64,000 nt of DNA from Flagellimonas oceani (GCF_011068285.1 NZ_CP049616.1:2212501-2276500), one strand, 5' to 3'. Positions 1 to 8,766 are shown, numbered from the stretch's first letter. Numbers and translations: made by a program. Notes: a model not told the origin generated them from the letters alone.

Positions 1-141
1 CCCGTTCAACGATTCACGGTATATCCTGCCCACTAGGACCATAGCAACCATACAGACCAAACCCGAGGCGATAACCACGGCAAGAACCACAAAACGGTTG
101 AGCCGCAGCACATGAACAATACTTTTAAAAGGTGTTTTCAT
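1..141 (-). CDS. traK: Conjugative transposon TraK, N-terminal part only
   Basis: Only the first 47 codons are inside the window; the rest lies to the left. The start is an ATG at 141. After a short basic cytoplasmic tail (MKTPFKSIVHVLRLNR) there is one hydrophobic segment at about residues 17-38, then the chain leaves the membrane. This short-tail plus one-helix start, placed directly after traJ, is typical of TraK, the VirB8/VirB10-side scaffold protein of Bacteroidota type IV secretion systems. The 10-base gap after traJ indicates the same operon. The identity rests mainly on gene order because so little of the protein is visible. Confidence 0.75.
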   Translation of the reverse strand, partial: MKTPFKSIVHVLRLNRFVVLAVVIASGLVCMVAMVLVGRIYRESLNG

Positions 142-151
142 AGACTTCAAT

Positions 152-991
152 TTAACCGGTGAACAATCGAAGGGTAAAACTGGTCGCCCTTCGGTACAAT
201 TTAAATTTGAGCAAGACAATAAAGCCAATGGTCCCGAGTTCAATGATGGAGGCAAAGAATTCACTCCCAAAATCGAAACCAAAGAGGTTCCCCCAGAAGT
301 TGGTAGTGATCTCCGTATAAAGGTTGTTGACGAAGACATTGACCAAAAAGAAGGCGGGAACCAGCATATATACTGCTGCATACAACTTAAAAAACTGATA
401 GGCCAAGGGTCGAAACTTCTCAAAGACGGCCAAGCTGATGACCAAGGGAAAAAAGGCCTGTAGGATCCCCAATAGGAAATATCGCTCTGCAAGGAACAAA
501 GGATAGATGAACAGGTCCATCAACCAAAGAATGACCCCGATGATAAAGGCCAAGACCTTTAATCCGTACAAAGGAGTGACCAAGGCCTCATACAACAGTG
601 CCATGGCTTTCTTGGCGGCTTCCAAGGCACCCACATCCCGTTCCAGGTCCACATCCTGCAACTGTAATGGGAGGAGTGCCGGAGCCGTGTCCCGGTATTG
701 GGCCTCAATGGCCACCAGGATCCCATCGAACACTCCCAATACCTCAGTGGAGAAAATGACCAAGAGCACCACCAAAAAATTCTTGGCCAGTTCCGTGGGG
801 GTCAACCCCCAGGTATGGCCATCGGTGGAAGCTATTCCCTCATTGTATTTCTTCAAAATATTGATCAAAAAAAACAGTACGGCCAGGGTCTTCATCCCCA
901 CAATGGTATATTGGGAGAAATCACTGTCCTTGATGGTCTGGAAGACGGCATCCACATATTCCAATCCTATGCCCAAAAAGATTCCCGCCAT
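152..991 (-). CDS. traJ: Conjugative transposon TraJ (VirB6-like membrane protein)
   Basis: A 279-residue polytopic inner-membrane protein with at least five strongly hydrophobic segments (near residues 33-45, 70-90, 140-165, 170-190, 200-225 and 245-265). It sits between traI and traK, the usual place of TraJ in CTnDOT-like elements, where it is thought to be the VirB6-type channel component of the mating pore. Its ATG overlaps the last base of traI, so the two are probably translationally coupled. No catalytic motif is expected. Family assignment comes from size, topology and order rather than from a diagnostic motif. Confidence 0.82.
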   Translation of the reverse strand: MAGIFLGIGLEYVDAVFQTIKDSDFSQYTIVGMKTLAVLFFLINILKKYNEGIASTDGHTWGLTPTELAKNFLVVLLVIFSTEVLGVFDGILVAIEAQYRDTAPALLPLQLQDVDLERDVGALEAAKKAMALLYEALVTPLYGLKVLAFIIGVILWLMDLFIYPLFLAERYFLLGILQAFFPLVISLAVFEKFRPLAYQFFKLYAAVYMLVPAFFLVNVFVNNLYTEITTNFWGNLFGFDFGSEFFASIIELGTIGFIVLLKFKLYRRATSFTLRLFTG

Positions 992-1596
992 CAGTATTCC
1001 GTTTCCCGATTATTGATGATGTCCTGCATCCTCCGAAAGGAAATGATCTCCCGATAGCGTCGGGTCTTGACCTCCAACTCGGCCACCATTTCCTGGGACT
1101 GCACTTTTTTTTCCATCAAAATGGCCGTGCGCTCCGCATCGGTCATTTTCAAAAAATCACTGGACAAAATCTGGTTCACAAAATCCAGATCATCGATGGC
1201 CGTATCCATGATCTGCTCAAAGGCTCTGGATACCTGTTCCACCTCCCCTGCCTTGATATAGGGTGAGTTCAGAATATCTCGAAGATCGTTCTGTACCGTT
1301 CGAAACAAAATCTCGTTGTTCCGTGCGAGTTCCCGCACCGCCTTCAATTGCTTGATGGTATTGTTGACCTTGACAATATTGTCTTTCTGCTCTTTCAAAA
1401 ACTCCACGGTCTTCAACAGTTCCGTGGTCTGCTTGGCCGATTCCAACAGGGATTTGGTCATACTGATAAAGTTCGTATTGTCATACACCGGCATCCCTTG
1501 GCAGGCAGCGCCTGCGGGCAATAACAGGGCCAAGGACAGCGCTAAGATCCATAACCGGGGATTTTTCCATAAGGTTTGTTTCCAATCTATTCTCAT
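991..1596 (-). CDS. traI: Conjugal transfer protein TraI-like (DUF4141, VirB5-like)
   Basis: 201 residues: a signal-peptide-like hydrophobic stretch at about 14-32 ending in AACQG, followed by a long mostly helical, charged region with heptad-like spacing (about 45-200). This matches the periplasmic coiled-coil protein between the TraG ATPase and TraJ in Bacteroidota ICEs (DUF4141), often compared with VirB5 pilus-tip proteins. The LPAGAACQ stretch could be a lipobox with acylation on Cys32, or a normal cleavage site; the sequence does not decide. The start codon overlaps the traG stop (1593-1596). Confidence 0.75.
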   Translation of the reverse strand: MRIDWKQTLWKNPRLWILALSLALLLPAGAACQGMPVYDNTNFISMTKSLLESAKQTTELLKTVEFLKEQKDNIVKVNNTIKQLKAVRELARNNEILFRTVQNDLRDILNSPYIKAGEVEQVSRAFEQIMDTAIDDLDFVNQILSSDFLKMTDAERTAILMEKKVQSQEMVAELEVKTRRYREIISFRRMQDIINNRETEY

Positions 1597-4004
1597 ATTA
1601 TTTTCTTTTGTTGATTTATGAATTCCGTAATGGCCCGTTCCATATCCCCAAACTGGTCAAAGAGTTCCATGATCTGACCATGTTCCACCCCATCGGTGAG
1701 ATAGGCCGCATAGACCTCTGGGGGCACCTCCAGGCGAAAGACATTGCTTTCCTTCCCGATCTTGATAAAGATTTCGGTGTATTTGCGTTCCCCTGTTAGG
1801 TTGTTTCTAAGGGACTTCAATTGATTGAGATCATGGTTGGAGAGGTGCAACCGTCTAACCAATTCATCATAGCCCTTCTCGTTCCGTAAACTGTACACGA
1901 CCTGCGTATTCTCCAGGATACTTGCCGAAGTGGCATTTTCCGGTAATTGGTTGATGGATTGCAGGATGATACCAATGGCCCCGTTTTGCTTTCGGATGGC
2001 CTGGTAATAGAACTCCACACTCTCCAATACATGGGGAAATTTAAGCTGCTTGGCAAACTCATCGAAAAGAATAATGCCCCGTTCCGACCTGTTCCTCCAA
2101 ATGGTGCGTTGGATGGCGGACTTGATCAATTTGAGCATTACGGACAGGATTTCCTTATTGTCTCGCACTTCGTCCAGTTCAAAGACAATCAGGCGCTTGT
2201 CCTCTATTTTATAGGTCTGGTCTTCTGCCACATGGAACAGAAAACTGTACAGTCCCCCATCCACATATTCGGAAAGAATGTGCAAAAATCCATAGACATT
2301 GAAATCGGATTCATGAACTCGGGTCTCCTCGATCAAGGTATCCTTGTGCTTATCCACAAATTGATATAGGGAAGCCAAGGAATGCCCCGCCCTGACAGCA
2401 TCATAATAGTGCAACAACACTTTTTTCAAGGCCACTTCCTTGGATTTGGTCACCTGGTTTTCAGCCAAGAGCTCCAAAAGAAAGAGGGCCAGATCTTCCA
2501 GTCGTTCAGGGGTCAAATCGGACGGATCGGCGATATAAAAGGGATTAATACCCAAATTCTTGCCTTGCTCATAGCGAAGGACCACGTGATCATCGGGATA
2601 CAATTGGGCAAATTTGGCATAAGAACCCCCTAAATCGATAATGACCAGTCGTACATCCGCCTCAAAGTATTGACGTAGGATATTATTGGCCAAGAAGGAT
2701 TTCCCTTCTCCTGTCGGGGCAAAAATGGCAAAGTTCCGGGCCTTGATACGCCTTTTCCCCTCGTCCCATACATCCTTGACCACAGGAATATTGTACTGTC
2801 TATCATTAAAAACGATTCCTGTTTCATCAGAGCGATAATTGGTATTGTTGATATACAGACAAAGGGCTGCCTTCAGGTCCATCACAAAAAGATCTTCATT
2901 GGAAAAGTTGGAAGCATAACTGGGATAGGAGTTCAAAAAATAATGTTTGCGCTCCTCCCCTTGGGGATGATAGGGTCGTATATCCAGTTCCTTCAATTGC
3001 GCCTTGATGCCAGAAGCAATTCGCTTCAACACCCCAACTTCCGTATGCCAATAAACAATATTCACATGGCCACGAATTATTCGTGCGGTATCATCCCCAT
3101 TGATCCTGTCCAAGATATGTTGGACCTTGTTGCGGACCACTTTGTTCTGGGAACCAAAATTGGAGCTCTTGGAGAGTTCCTCAATTTTTTTATCCAATAG
3201 TTTACGCCATTGATGGGTATGATCTAGATATAGGATTTGGTTGATGATATGGTTCTCCCCCAATTCCAGTCCCAGACCGTCCAAAAAACCTTTATGAAAA
3301 CTGAATCCGTCCGAACTGAATTTCCCGTTGGGCACACTGCTTTGCACAGTTTCACCAAAACAACCTTCATTGCTGATCGCAATCACATCGAAATAATGGT
3401 CACCAATTTCGATGGGGCCTTTTCCTAGCAGGATATCCGTATCAAAATCAAGATTGAACCCATTGAAATAATCCTGGGTATGCTGTAATATTGGTTCAGG
3501 TTCCATGGGAACCATGGACACGCTTTTGGAGTTGTTGACATAGGATACCGCATCGTTGATGGCAGTAATAAATTCCGCTACCTGCACATCCAGTTTCCGA
3601 TGCAATCCTTTCTCCACTTTTCGAAAGGGATTGACATATTTGGTGGCATTGAATGCCTTGTCAAGAGGAAGTATAAAGAAGAGATAACTCTGATGGCCCA
3701 AATGCTCCCTACCTACAAAATAATTATGGGTAGCCTTTGCCAGAAAGGTATCCCTTGGAAGATTTCTAGCATCATAGCCCTTCTTTTGATATATATCCTG
3801 CTTATGGATAACCGTACCCCCGGGCAAGGATTTAAAGGCTTGGAACCACATCCCATGCAGTTCCTCAAAATCAGTTTCAGAAAGGGAGTATATCTCAGGT
3901 AATTCCACTTGATAACACAACACCACATCGCCATTGCTCCCAAAGACCACATGGTTCTGGATATCCAGGATTGGGTGATATGCATTGAAATTGAGTTTAG
4001 ACAT
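1593..4004 (-). CDS. traG: Conjugation ATPase TraG (VirB4 family)
   Basis: An 803-residue cytoplasmic ATPase that powers assembly of the type IV secretion pore. The Walker A motif is APTGEGKSFLANN at about residue 430, and Walker B is GIILFDEF at about 647, followed by a late motif IGIILQSINQLP typical of VirB4/TraG ATPases. The N-terminal half has the family's CagE/TrbE/VirB-like region. I start it at the ATG at 4004 (MSKLNFNAYHP), which overlaps traF by 8 bases; a TTG at 4010 in the same frame is less likely. It lies in the traE-F-G-I-J-K operon. Confidence 0.93.
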   Translation of the reverse strand: MSKLNFNAYHPILDIQNHVVFGSNGDVVLCYQVELPEIYSLSETDFEELHGMWFQAFKSLPGGTVIHKQDIYQKKGYDARNLPRDTFLAKATHNYFVGREHLGHQSYLFFILPLDKAFNATKYVNPFRKVEKGLHRKLDVQVAEFITAINDAVSYVNNSKSVSMVPMEPEPILQHTQDYFNGFNLDFDTDILLGKGPIEIGDHYFDVIAISNEGCFGETVQSSVPNGKFSSDGFSFHKGFLDGLGLELGENHIINQILYLDHTHQWRKLLDKKIEELSKSSNFGSQNKVVRNKVQHILDRINGDDTARIIRGHVNIVYWHTEVGVLKRIASGIKAQLKELDIRPYHPQGEERKHYFLNSYPSYASNFSNEDLFVMDLKAALCLYINNTNYRSDETGIVFNDRQYNIPVVKDVWDEGKRRIKARNFAIFAPTGEGKSFLANNILRQYFEADVRLVIIDLGGSYAKFAQLYPDDHVVLRYEQGKNLGINPFYIADPSDLTPERLEDLALFLLELLAENQVTKSKEVALKKVLLHYYDAVRAGHSLASLYQFVDKHKDTLIEETRVHESDFNVYGFLHILSEYVDGGLYSFLFHVAEDQTYKIEDKRLIVFELDEVRDNKEILSVMLKLIKSAIQRTIWRNRSERGIILFDEFAKQLKFPHVLESVEFYYQAIRKQNGAIGIILQSINQLPENATSASILENTQVVYSLRNEKGYDELVRRLHLSNHDLNQLKSLRNNLTGERKYTEIFIKIGKESNVFRLEVPPEVYAAYLTDGVEHGQIMELFDQFGDMERAITEFINQQKKII

Positions 4005-4275
4005 AGTCAAAGGGATTCAATTGTTTTAGGCTTATGGTCTTGGGAAAGGTTTGCACTACCTTGAATTGGAAGGGTTTCTTCACCCACTGCAACAATGCCC
4101 CATAGAGCAGGGCATTGAAGAGCAGTAGGCACACGATGACACCAAAATGAAAAGAAAAAATGATGATCAAAAGCGAACCGATGGCAGCAACCATCATCAG
4201 GGCAAACAGGGAAATGGACAGTCCCATGATCATGGCCCGTTTTCGTATATTCCTATAGACCTCGAACTGTTTCAT
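3997..4275 (-). CDS. traF: Conjugative transposon TraF (DUF4133, VirB3-like)
   Basis: A 92-residue inner-membrane protein with two adjacent hydrophobic segments (about residues 20-40 and 42-66) after a basic N-terminus (MKQFEVYRNIRKRA). The size, the FEVYRNIRKRAMIMGL start and the position between traE and the TraG ATPase match TraF of Bacteroidota ICEs, the equivalent of VirB3. Its ATG shares an ATGA overlap with the traE stop and its end overlaps traG, so the three genes are likely translated in a coupled way. Confidence 0.85.
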   Translation of the reverse strand: MKQFEVYRNIRKRAMIMGLSISLFALMMVAAIGSLLIIIFSFHFGVIVCLLLFNALLYGALLQWVKKPFQFKVVQTFPKTISLKQLNPFDYV

Positions 4276-4562
4276 CAGACCACAATTCCGATGAGATAGG
4301 TAAAGATGCCCACAACGGCCCCGGCAATCAACACAAAGACCAAGACCCGGGTAATGCCCCTTTTTAGGTCAGCATTCTCCCCAAAGAAATGTCCGGCATT
4401 AAAAAGGAAGCCCACTAAAAAGATGACCCCCAATATGATGGGAAATATGGCCCGAATGGTATCTGAAATATCGTTGACCGAATCCTCGATGCCCCCAATC
4501 TGGGCCAAAACGGCACTGGAGGTAAAAAGCAATAATAAGGTGATAAAGAACGGTTTCCGCAT
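4275..4562 (-). CDS. traE: Conjugative transposon TraE (DUF4134, VirB2-like)
   Basis: 95 residues: signal peptide (about 1-20, ending in VLAQ), a short polar stretch with IGGIEDSVNDI, then two hydrophobic helices (about 37-57 and 70-93). This is the architecture of the TraE family, the pilin-like VirB2 equivalent of CTnDOT-type elements. It is the first gene of the visible tra operon. The region upstream (4563-4873) carries an inverted repeat but no other tra gene; traA-D homologues are not present next to it. Confidence 0.85.
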   Translation of the reverse strand: MRKPFFITLLLLFTSSAVLAQIGGIEDSVNDISDTIRAIFPIILGVIFLVGFLFNAGHFFGENADLKRGITRVLVFVLIAGAVVGIFTYLIGIVV

Positions 4563-4613
4563 ATCGTAAACGTTTAAGGGTTAGACGATTAATGATATGT
4601 GAAAAGTACAGGA

Positions 4614-4638
4614 ATATTCAGTTCAAATAACTGAATAT
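4614..4638. promoter_or_regulatory. Inverted repeat upstream of traE
   Basis: Perfect arms ATATTCAGTT / AACTGAATAT (4614-4623 and 4629-4638) with a 5-base centre, about 50 bases upstream of the traE start. It has no T-run in the tra direction, so it looks more like a dimeric regulator site than a terminator. The rest of the AT-rich gap 4563-4873 holds no ORF that I can support; its right end carries a C-run element noted separately. Confidence 0.45.
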
Positions 4639-4792
4639 CAAGTATTTGTGCATAAAATAAAATTTAAACTGAAATGCCATCAATTGGCTCCATTTAAAAA
4701 CATTCAATATTTGGATTTTCATCTTATTGTGGACAAAATAAAATTTCAAAATATCCAGAATTGGAAAAAACTACAGTATTAAGGCAAGCAAA

Positions 4793-4848
4793 GAAAAAAT
4801 CTTAGTATTTTACGTGAGTAAATTCTCTCCCCCCAGTTTTGATAATTC
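4793..4848 (+). promoter_or_regulatory. Promoter/leader element with C-run before the 4874 gene
   Basis: The stretch contains TCTTAGTATTTTAC followed by ATTCTCTCCCCCCAG, ending about 25 bases before the ATG at 4874. The same order (TCTTA, ATTT, about ten bases, TTCTCCCCCC) occurs before the genes at 23977 and 24755, with TTACATTTA in place of TTAGTATTT. That T-rich block resembles the Bacteroidota -7 box, which would put the transcript start close to the C-run. Confidence 0.4.
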
Positions 4849-4873
4849 ATCATTAACCAACAAATACCAATAA

Positions 4874-5905
4874 ATGCCATATCGTAACTTAATCATTCAC
4901 AGTATCGAGAAAGAACAGTTCTCCGATACAGTTATTGTAGTAAAATCAAAATCGACCATTGATATTGATGATGAATCAATAGAAAAATTCTGCGACTCCC
5001 TGGTAGACAGCTACAGAAATGACAATAGAATAAGCAACACAAAGTTTAAGGAAAACAGCAGGTTCAAAGGAATGTATGATGGACTCAAAAAGTCAGAAAA
5101 GACTTTTGTTGAATGTACTTCAGAAATGGTTGATTCGATTGCTTCAATTTTGGAATTAACAAAAACAGCAAAAGGGGGGAAATTTGTGTTTATAGAGGCT
5201 CAACAAAATGGAAATGACTTTTTTTATGTGTTCCTCATTAGAGACACTACTGGTGGCCAAATCAAGTATTCATCGGAAAACTCAAAATATGTATTGAATT
5301 CTGTTGAATATGCTGATACAAACAATTTGGCTATGGCAGCCAGGGTCAACTATAACATATATAAGCTTAGTCAAAATGATGACCTTTTGAATTATCTCTC
5401 ATTTACCTACAGTGGAAATAAACAAGATGGTGTTTCAGACTATTTTGCAAATTGGTTAGGTGCGTCTGAATTACATAAAAACAGTGAATATGCTATTCAC
5501 TTGAGAAAGGCAATATTAAAAATCGGTGATTTTGATGAAGCGGAACACGCTGGTTCGGCCACTGAAAAACTCCAACTGGTTTTAAACTATGCTATGTCCA
5601 ATGAAGATGACATTATTAATATCTATTCTTTGAGTGAACATCTCTATGGCCCGGACAATAGAAATCTTATACGAGATACATGTGATGAGAACAATTTTAT
5701 ATTTACGGAAAGGTTTAAGTTAATCACAACAAGTAAAAACTTGTTCAGGAATATATCTGTAAAAGTCGGTGAGATTAAGCTTCAGTTTCCAAGAATCTTT
5801 TTGGAAAACCAAACGGTGAAAGTTTCAAATGGTGTTGTTGTCATTGATGATTCAACCTTAGCGGAAAAAATAATTCAGGATTATGAATCCAAGAACGAAG
5901 CATGA
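4874..5905 (+). CDS. Nucleoid-associated protein (NA37/YejK-like)
   Basis: 343 residues. The layout resembles the NA37 (37-kDa nucleoid-associated) family: an N-terminal region, then FVFIEAQQNGNDFFYVFLIRDTTGGQ (about 100-125, the beta strands with the GG turn), YADTNNLAMAARVNYNIYK (about 148-166, like the family's D-x2-x-L-x2-AARIN segment), then DYFANWLGAS (about 190). No catalytic residues are known for the family. Its AT-rich codon use differs from the flanking tra and xis genes, and it points the opposite way, both signs of an insertion. The next gene overlaps its end by 23 bases, so they form one unit. Identity is moderately sure; function here is unknown. Confidence 0.6.
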   Translation: MPYRNLIIHSIEKEQFSDTVIVVKSKSTIDIDDESIEKFCDSLVDSYRNDNRISNTKFKENSRFKGMYDGLKKSEKTFVECTSEMVDSIASILELTKTAKGGKFVFIEAQQNGNDFFYVFLIRDTTGGQIKYSSENSKYVLNSVEYADTNNLAMAARVNYNIYKLSQNDDLLNYLSFTYSGNKQDGVSDYFANWLGASELHKNSEYAIHLRKAILKIGDFDEAEHAGSATEKLQLVLNYAMSNEDDIINIYSLSEHLYGPDNRNLIRDTCDENNFIFTERFKLITTSKNLFRNISVKVGEIKLQFPRIFLENQTVKVSNGVVVIDDSTLAEKIIQDYESKNEA

Positions 5906-7274
5906 CGTTTTAGTCAAATTCTTTGAAAAAAATTCCTTTGAAATTCAGGAAGGGACAAATGAATTATTGGTTAATGGGTCTGAGGAAGTATTGAAAGGTT
6001 TATTGGCAAATTTCGAAGACCATGACTTTGATTCCTTATTTGCAAATACTGGGATTTCAGATACATTTCGATTGGTGGACGGGAACACAATATCTAATAT
6101 ATCAATATTTGATTCAAAGGATAGGTTTTCCAAATCGTTAAAGGCACTTGATCAAAAAAAAGATTATCTGATTTTCGATACGAAAACAAAAAGACATCTT
6201 TCATGGATTGAAAGTAAAGCCTATAAATCAAAAAATTGGGACAATGATGACTTTTTTTTTACCAACACTTTTGGATTCAAAACTTTTTTGGATAAATGGA
6301 TTGAAATTGGCACCAATTCAAATACATCTGAGGATGATTTTACTTTCATTGACTATTACAATCTAGAAACAGGAATATTTTTATTGACCACCTTTACCCA
6401 AAAGATTCAATTTAAAATACCGTCAAATTTCTCCAATGATGATATAGATTTATCTGAAAGGGTCAATCTATTTGATGGTTGTTTCTCTGCCGATTCAAAA
6501 TATCAATTTCCCAGATTCTTCAAAAAAAATCTTATTGACTATGTAAGCGGTACACCATTGGATAAAAGGCTTGAGTACGCTTTTAAAAATTTAGATAAAA
6601 TATATGCTAATGCCCATCTAGACTTTCAAGTTTATCTCCATGGCATATCCATCGAAAATTTAAGAGAAGAATATGAAGATTTTAAAAGTGATTCATTGAT
6701 GCCATTTGCGGAAATCACATCCAAGCTGACAATTAAAATTCTTTCCATTCCCATTGCATTTTCCGCAATTCTTTTTGGTTTAAGTAAAACCACAAATTCA
6801 GTATTCCAGATTGGACTCGTTTTTTCAATCCTAGTCTCCTCAATCATCTTAAACTTTTCATTGAAAAATCATTTTTTGGATTTAGAGTCCATATATAGGC
6901 TTTTTGGTAGAAAAGTCAAGAAAATAGGGGACCATAAGTTCTTTTGTGACAATGATACCGAAAAGGAAGAGATTAGGGTAATAGTTAAACATATTCAAGA
7001 AAAATTAAACTACGCCAAAAGGTATATCTGGTCATATTTCACGATTTCTTCGATATTGTTTTTATTTATTTGCACCTATTTGCTTTGGCCTTTAATTAAA
7101 ACCATTAATTTTTCCTACCAATTGGATTTGCGTACGATTACACCAGAGAATTGGGCCATAATCTTTCAGCTTACTATATTTTTCGTCATTACTTCCTTCC
7201 AGGCAAATGGATTCATAAAAAACAACAAAAAACTAAAACGAATTAGGTCTGAATTTAATTTAGAGAATTTCTGA
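5883..7274 (+). CDS. Membrane protein of unknown function, paired with the NA37-like gene
   Basis: 463 residues that I do not recognise. Residues 1-270 are soluble, acidic and rich in Phe and Asp; then come two pairs of hydrophobic helices (about 280-322 and 385-440) separated by a charged loop containing LESIYRLFGRKVKKIGDHKFF. The start overlaps the upstream gene by 23 bases, which implies coupled translation. A soluble sensor-like half joined to a membrane half, next to a DNA-associated protein, is a layout seen in abortive-infection systems, but that is inference. It ends 12 bases from the converging ATPase gene at 7286. Confidence 0.7.
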   Translation: MNPRTKHDVLVKFFEKNSFEIQEGTNELLVNGSEEVLKGLLANFEDHDFDSLFANTGISDTFRLVDGNTISNISIFDSKDRFSKSLKALDQKKDYLIFDTKTKRHLSWIESKAYKSKNWDNDDFFFTNTFGFKTFLDKWIEIGTNSNTSEDDFTFIDYYNLETGIFLLTTFTQKIQFKIPSNFSNDDIDLSERVNLFDGCFSADSKYQFPRFFKKNLIDYVSGTPLDKRLEYAFKNLDKIYANAHLDFQVYLHGISIENLREEYEDFKSDSLMPFAEITSKLTIKILSIPIAFSAILFGLSKTTNSVFQIGLVFSILVSSIILNFSLKNHFLDLESIYRLFGRKVKKIGDHKFFCDNDTEKEEIRVIVKHIQEKLNYAKRYIWSYFTISSILFLFICTYLLWPLIKTINFSYQLDLRTITPENWAIIFQLTIFFVITSFQANGFIKNNKKLKRIRSEFNLENF

Positions 7275-7285
7275 AAATCTAGACT

Positions 7286-7948
7286 CTATTTTCTTTTGTC
7301 CTTGCAATCCTTATCGAATCCTACAAGGTTGAAGAGTTCCCGCATTCTTGACCTTACCCTGTTTCCATATCTTGCTTCCAGTTCCTGTGCGTTGAGATTT
7401 GTAGTAGCGTGGCTCTTGATCTTATGGTCCGTGAACAGTTCATAACGAGACAATAGGATCTCCCCCAAGACATTACATTCTTTTCCAAAATGCACCCCAT
7501 CGGGCTCCACGCCCAGATCATCAAAACAAAAGGATTGGGAATTCCCATAATCCCCAATGATTTTATATCCAAGATGATTAAATCCAAATACAATGTTTCG
7601 ACAGGGGATGACCTCATAAGGCCGTTGGTGGGGCACGATGAACTTGAACAGTTTCATCAGACTGGTCTTTCCACAACCTACCGGTCCAGAGAGGAGTAGC
7701 CCCTTATCCACGTCGATTCCATATTGCTTACAACGCTCCCGATCCCTGATAAAATAAAGGCTGAGCTTGTACAGGATCTCCCGGTCCTCCCTATGGATCC
7801 TGAATTTATTGCCGAAAAGGATTTTTCCCTTGGCATCGAGATAGACCAAGATCTTCTCGAAATCGTATTTGATCTCCCTGCCCTTCAGGGAGCCCAGTTC
7901 ATAACTTATGGCACCTTCAATGATGATATGTGGGGCCTTAAAATTCAT
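7286..7948 (-). CDS. DnaC-like AAA ATPase of the ICE core
   Basis: 220 residues from the ATG at 7948, whose ATGA overlaps the stop of the preceding gene; the longer frame to 7996 is less likely. Walker A is SGPVGCGKTSLMKLF (about residue 88 onward) and the Walker B-like region is SFCFDDLGVEP. The C-terminal part has the arginine-rich MRELFNLVGFD region usual in helicase loaders. Such DnaC/IstB-like ATPases sit next to replication-initiator-like genes in Bacteroidota ICEs and probably load helicase for element replication or post-transfer strand synthesis. Confidence 0.75.
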   Translation of the reverse strand: MNFKAPHIIIEGAISYELGSLKGREIKYDFEKILVYLDAKGKILFGNKFRIHREDREILYKLSLYFIRDRERCKQYGIDVDKGLLLSGPVGCGKTSLMKLFKFIVPHQRPYEVIPCRNIVFGFNHLGYKIIGDYGNSQSFCFDDLGVEPDGVHFGKECNVLGEILLSRYELFTDHKIKSHATTNLNAQELEARYGNRVRSRMRELFNLVGFDKDCKDKRK

Positions 7949-8484
7949 AGCGGTTCGTCGTAGTCCTTTTCCTTGCTGGTCCGTAGGTTGTCCCAATATG
8001 GGACAGTAGGGGTGTGTTTGTTATTGTTTTCATCAACCTGTAACTCTTCCATTTTTATTTTTTTCCGTTTCTGCGCGTTTGTATTGTTTTTTATTGTTTG
8101 TATTTGTTTGTTTATAGGTACCAATGCTTGTCCATTGCTTGTCCCGATTTTGGTACGGTGCCGGTCCAGTGCTTGTCCAGTACTTGTCCCAAAATCGAAC
8201 ATCTTGATCCGGCTGCCCTTGTAGGGATTGTGGGATGGGGAATACAGAATATAGTTCCAATGGCTGAGCTCTCGGATGCAGCGGTGATAGGTCGATTTGG
8301 ACCCGATTTTGGCATACGCCATGGCCTCTTCCCTACTGATATAGAAGTCGGCAACGAAATAATTTTGGTTCCACAATTGGAAGAGCCCGATATACAAACT
8401 GATATGGGTCGGGTTCAAACGGTTGTCCTTGGCAAATTGTGCAAACACCCCGTTCAGGTGTTTGATATAATTGACGTCCTCCAC
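7945..8484 (-). CDS. Replication-initiator-like winged-helix protein
   Basis: About 179 residues if it starts at the GTG at 8484, just after the xis-like stop; an ATG at 8559 would overlap that gene by 74 bases and encode an unlikely Cys/Trp-rich start. The N-terminal 90 residues (VNYIKHLNGVFAQFAKDNRL, ISREEAMAYAKIGSKSTYHRCI) look like the winged-helix domain of small Bacteroidota plasmid/ICE initiators or regulators. The tail is low complexity and basic (NAQKRKKIK). The central part contains two similar peptide copies (GTSTGQALD, GTSNGQALV) that reflect DNA repeats in this stretch. Coupled by ATGA to the ATPase. Confidence 0.6.
   Translation of the reverse strand: MEDVNYIKHLNGVFAQFAKDNRLNPTHISLYIGLFQLWNQNYFVADFYISREEAMAYAKIGSKSTYHRCIRELSHWNYILYSPSHNPYKGSRIKMFDFGTSTGQALDRHRTKIGTSNGQALVPINKQIQTIKNNTNAQKRKKIKMEELQVDENNNKHTPTVPYWDNLRTSKEKDYDEPL
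8121..8197. repeat. Iteron-like repeats inside the initiator-like gene
   Basis: Four copies of CCANTRCTTGTCC occur as two overlapping tandem pairs: 8121-8133, 8132-8144, 8166-8178 and 8177-8189, each pair with an 11-base period. The second pair is bracketed by CGATTTTGG (8145-8153) and its complement CCAAAATCG (8189-8197). Repeats with helical-turn spacing inside or beside a rep-like gene are typical of initiator binding sites. Confidence 0.5.
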
Positions 8485-8485
8485 C

Positions 8486-8764
8486 CTAAATTCGGTTATG
8501 GACCTTGTTTTGTTCCAGCACCTCCATGATTTCGTGGTATTCGTAGTAAAGCACCCCACCTATCTTGGTATAGGGCAGGGTCCCATTGATCCTAAGGTTC
8601 TGAAGGGTACCTGGCGATATGCCCAAAAGGTCGCGTACTTCATTGGATTTAAGCCATTTTTTGCCCAGTTGTCCACTTTGGTCCTTCAATAATGCTTTGA
8701 TGTCTTCCAAGAGTTCCACTTTGAACTCCATGAGATCTTCTGAGGTGATGATGGTCGCTCCCAT
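8486..8764 (-). CDS. Excisionase-like helix-turn-helix protein (Xis family)
   Basis: 92 residues with a coiled start and a winged helix-turn-helix of the MerR/Xis type at about 38-85: WLKSNEVRDLLGISPGTLQNLRINGTLPYTKIGG, followed by LYYEYHEIMEVL. Proteins of this size and motif next to rteC are the Xis-like recombination directionality factors or control proteins of CTnDOT-type ICEs. It is the first gene of a probable operon with the initiator-like and ATPase genes, and its leader can form a strong stem next to the start codon. No other Xis-type gene is seen nearby. Confidence 0.75.
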   Translation of the reverse strand: MGATIITSEDLMEFKVELLEDIKALLKDQSGQLGKKWLKSNEVRDLLGISPGTLQNLRINGTLPYTKIGGVLYYEYHEIMEVLEQNKVHNRI

Positions 8765-8766
8765 AG

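Noticed and set aside
8121..8197. The GCTTGTCC repeats as a CRISPR-like array
   Set aside because: Units are 13 bases and overlapping, without spacers; they fit initiator sites, not CRISPR.
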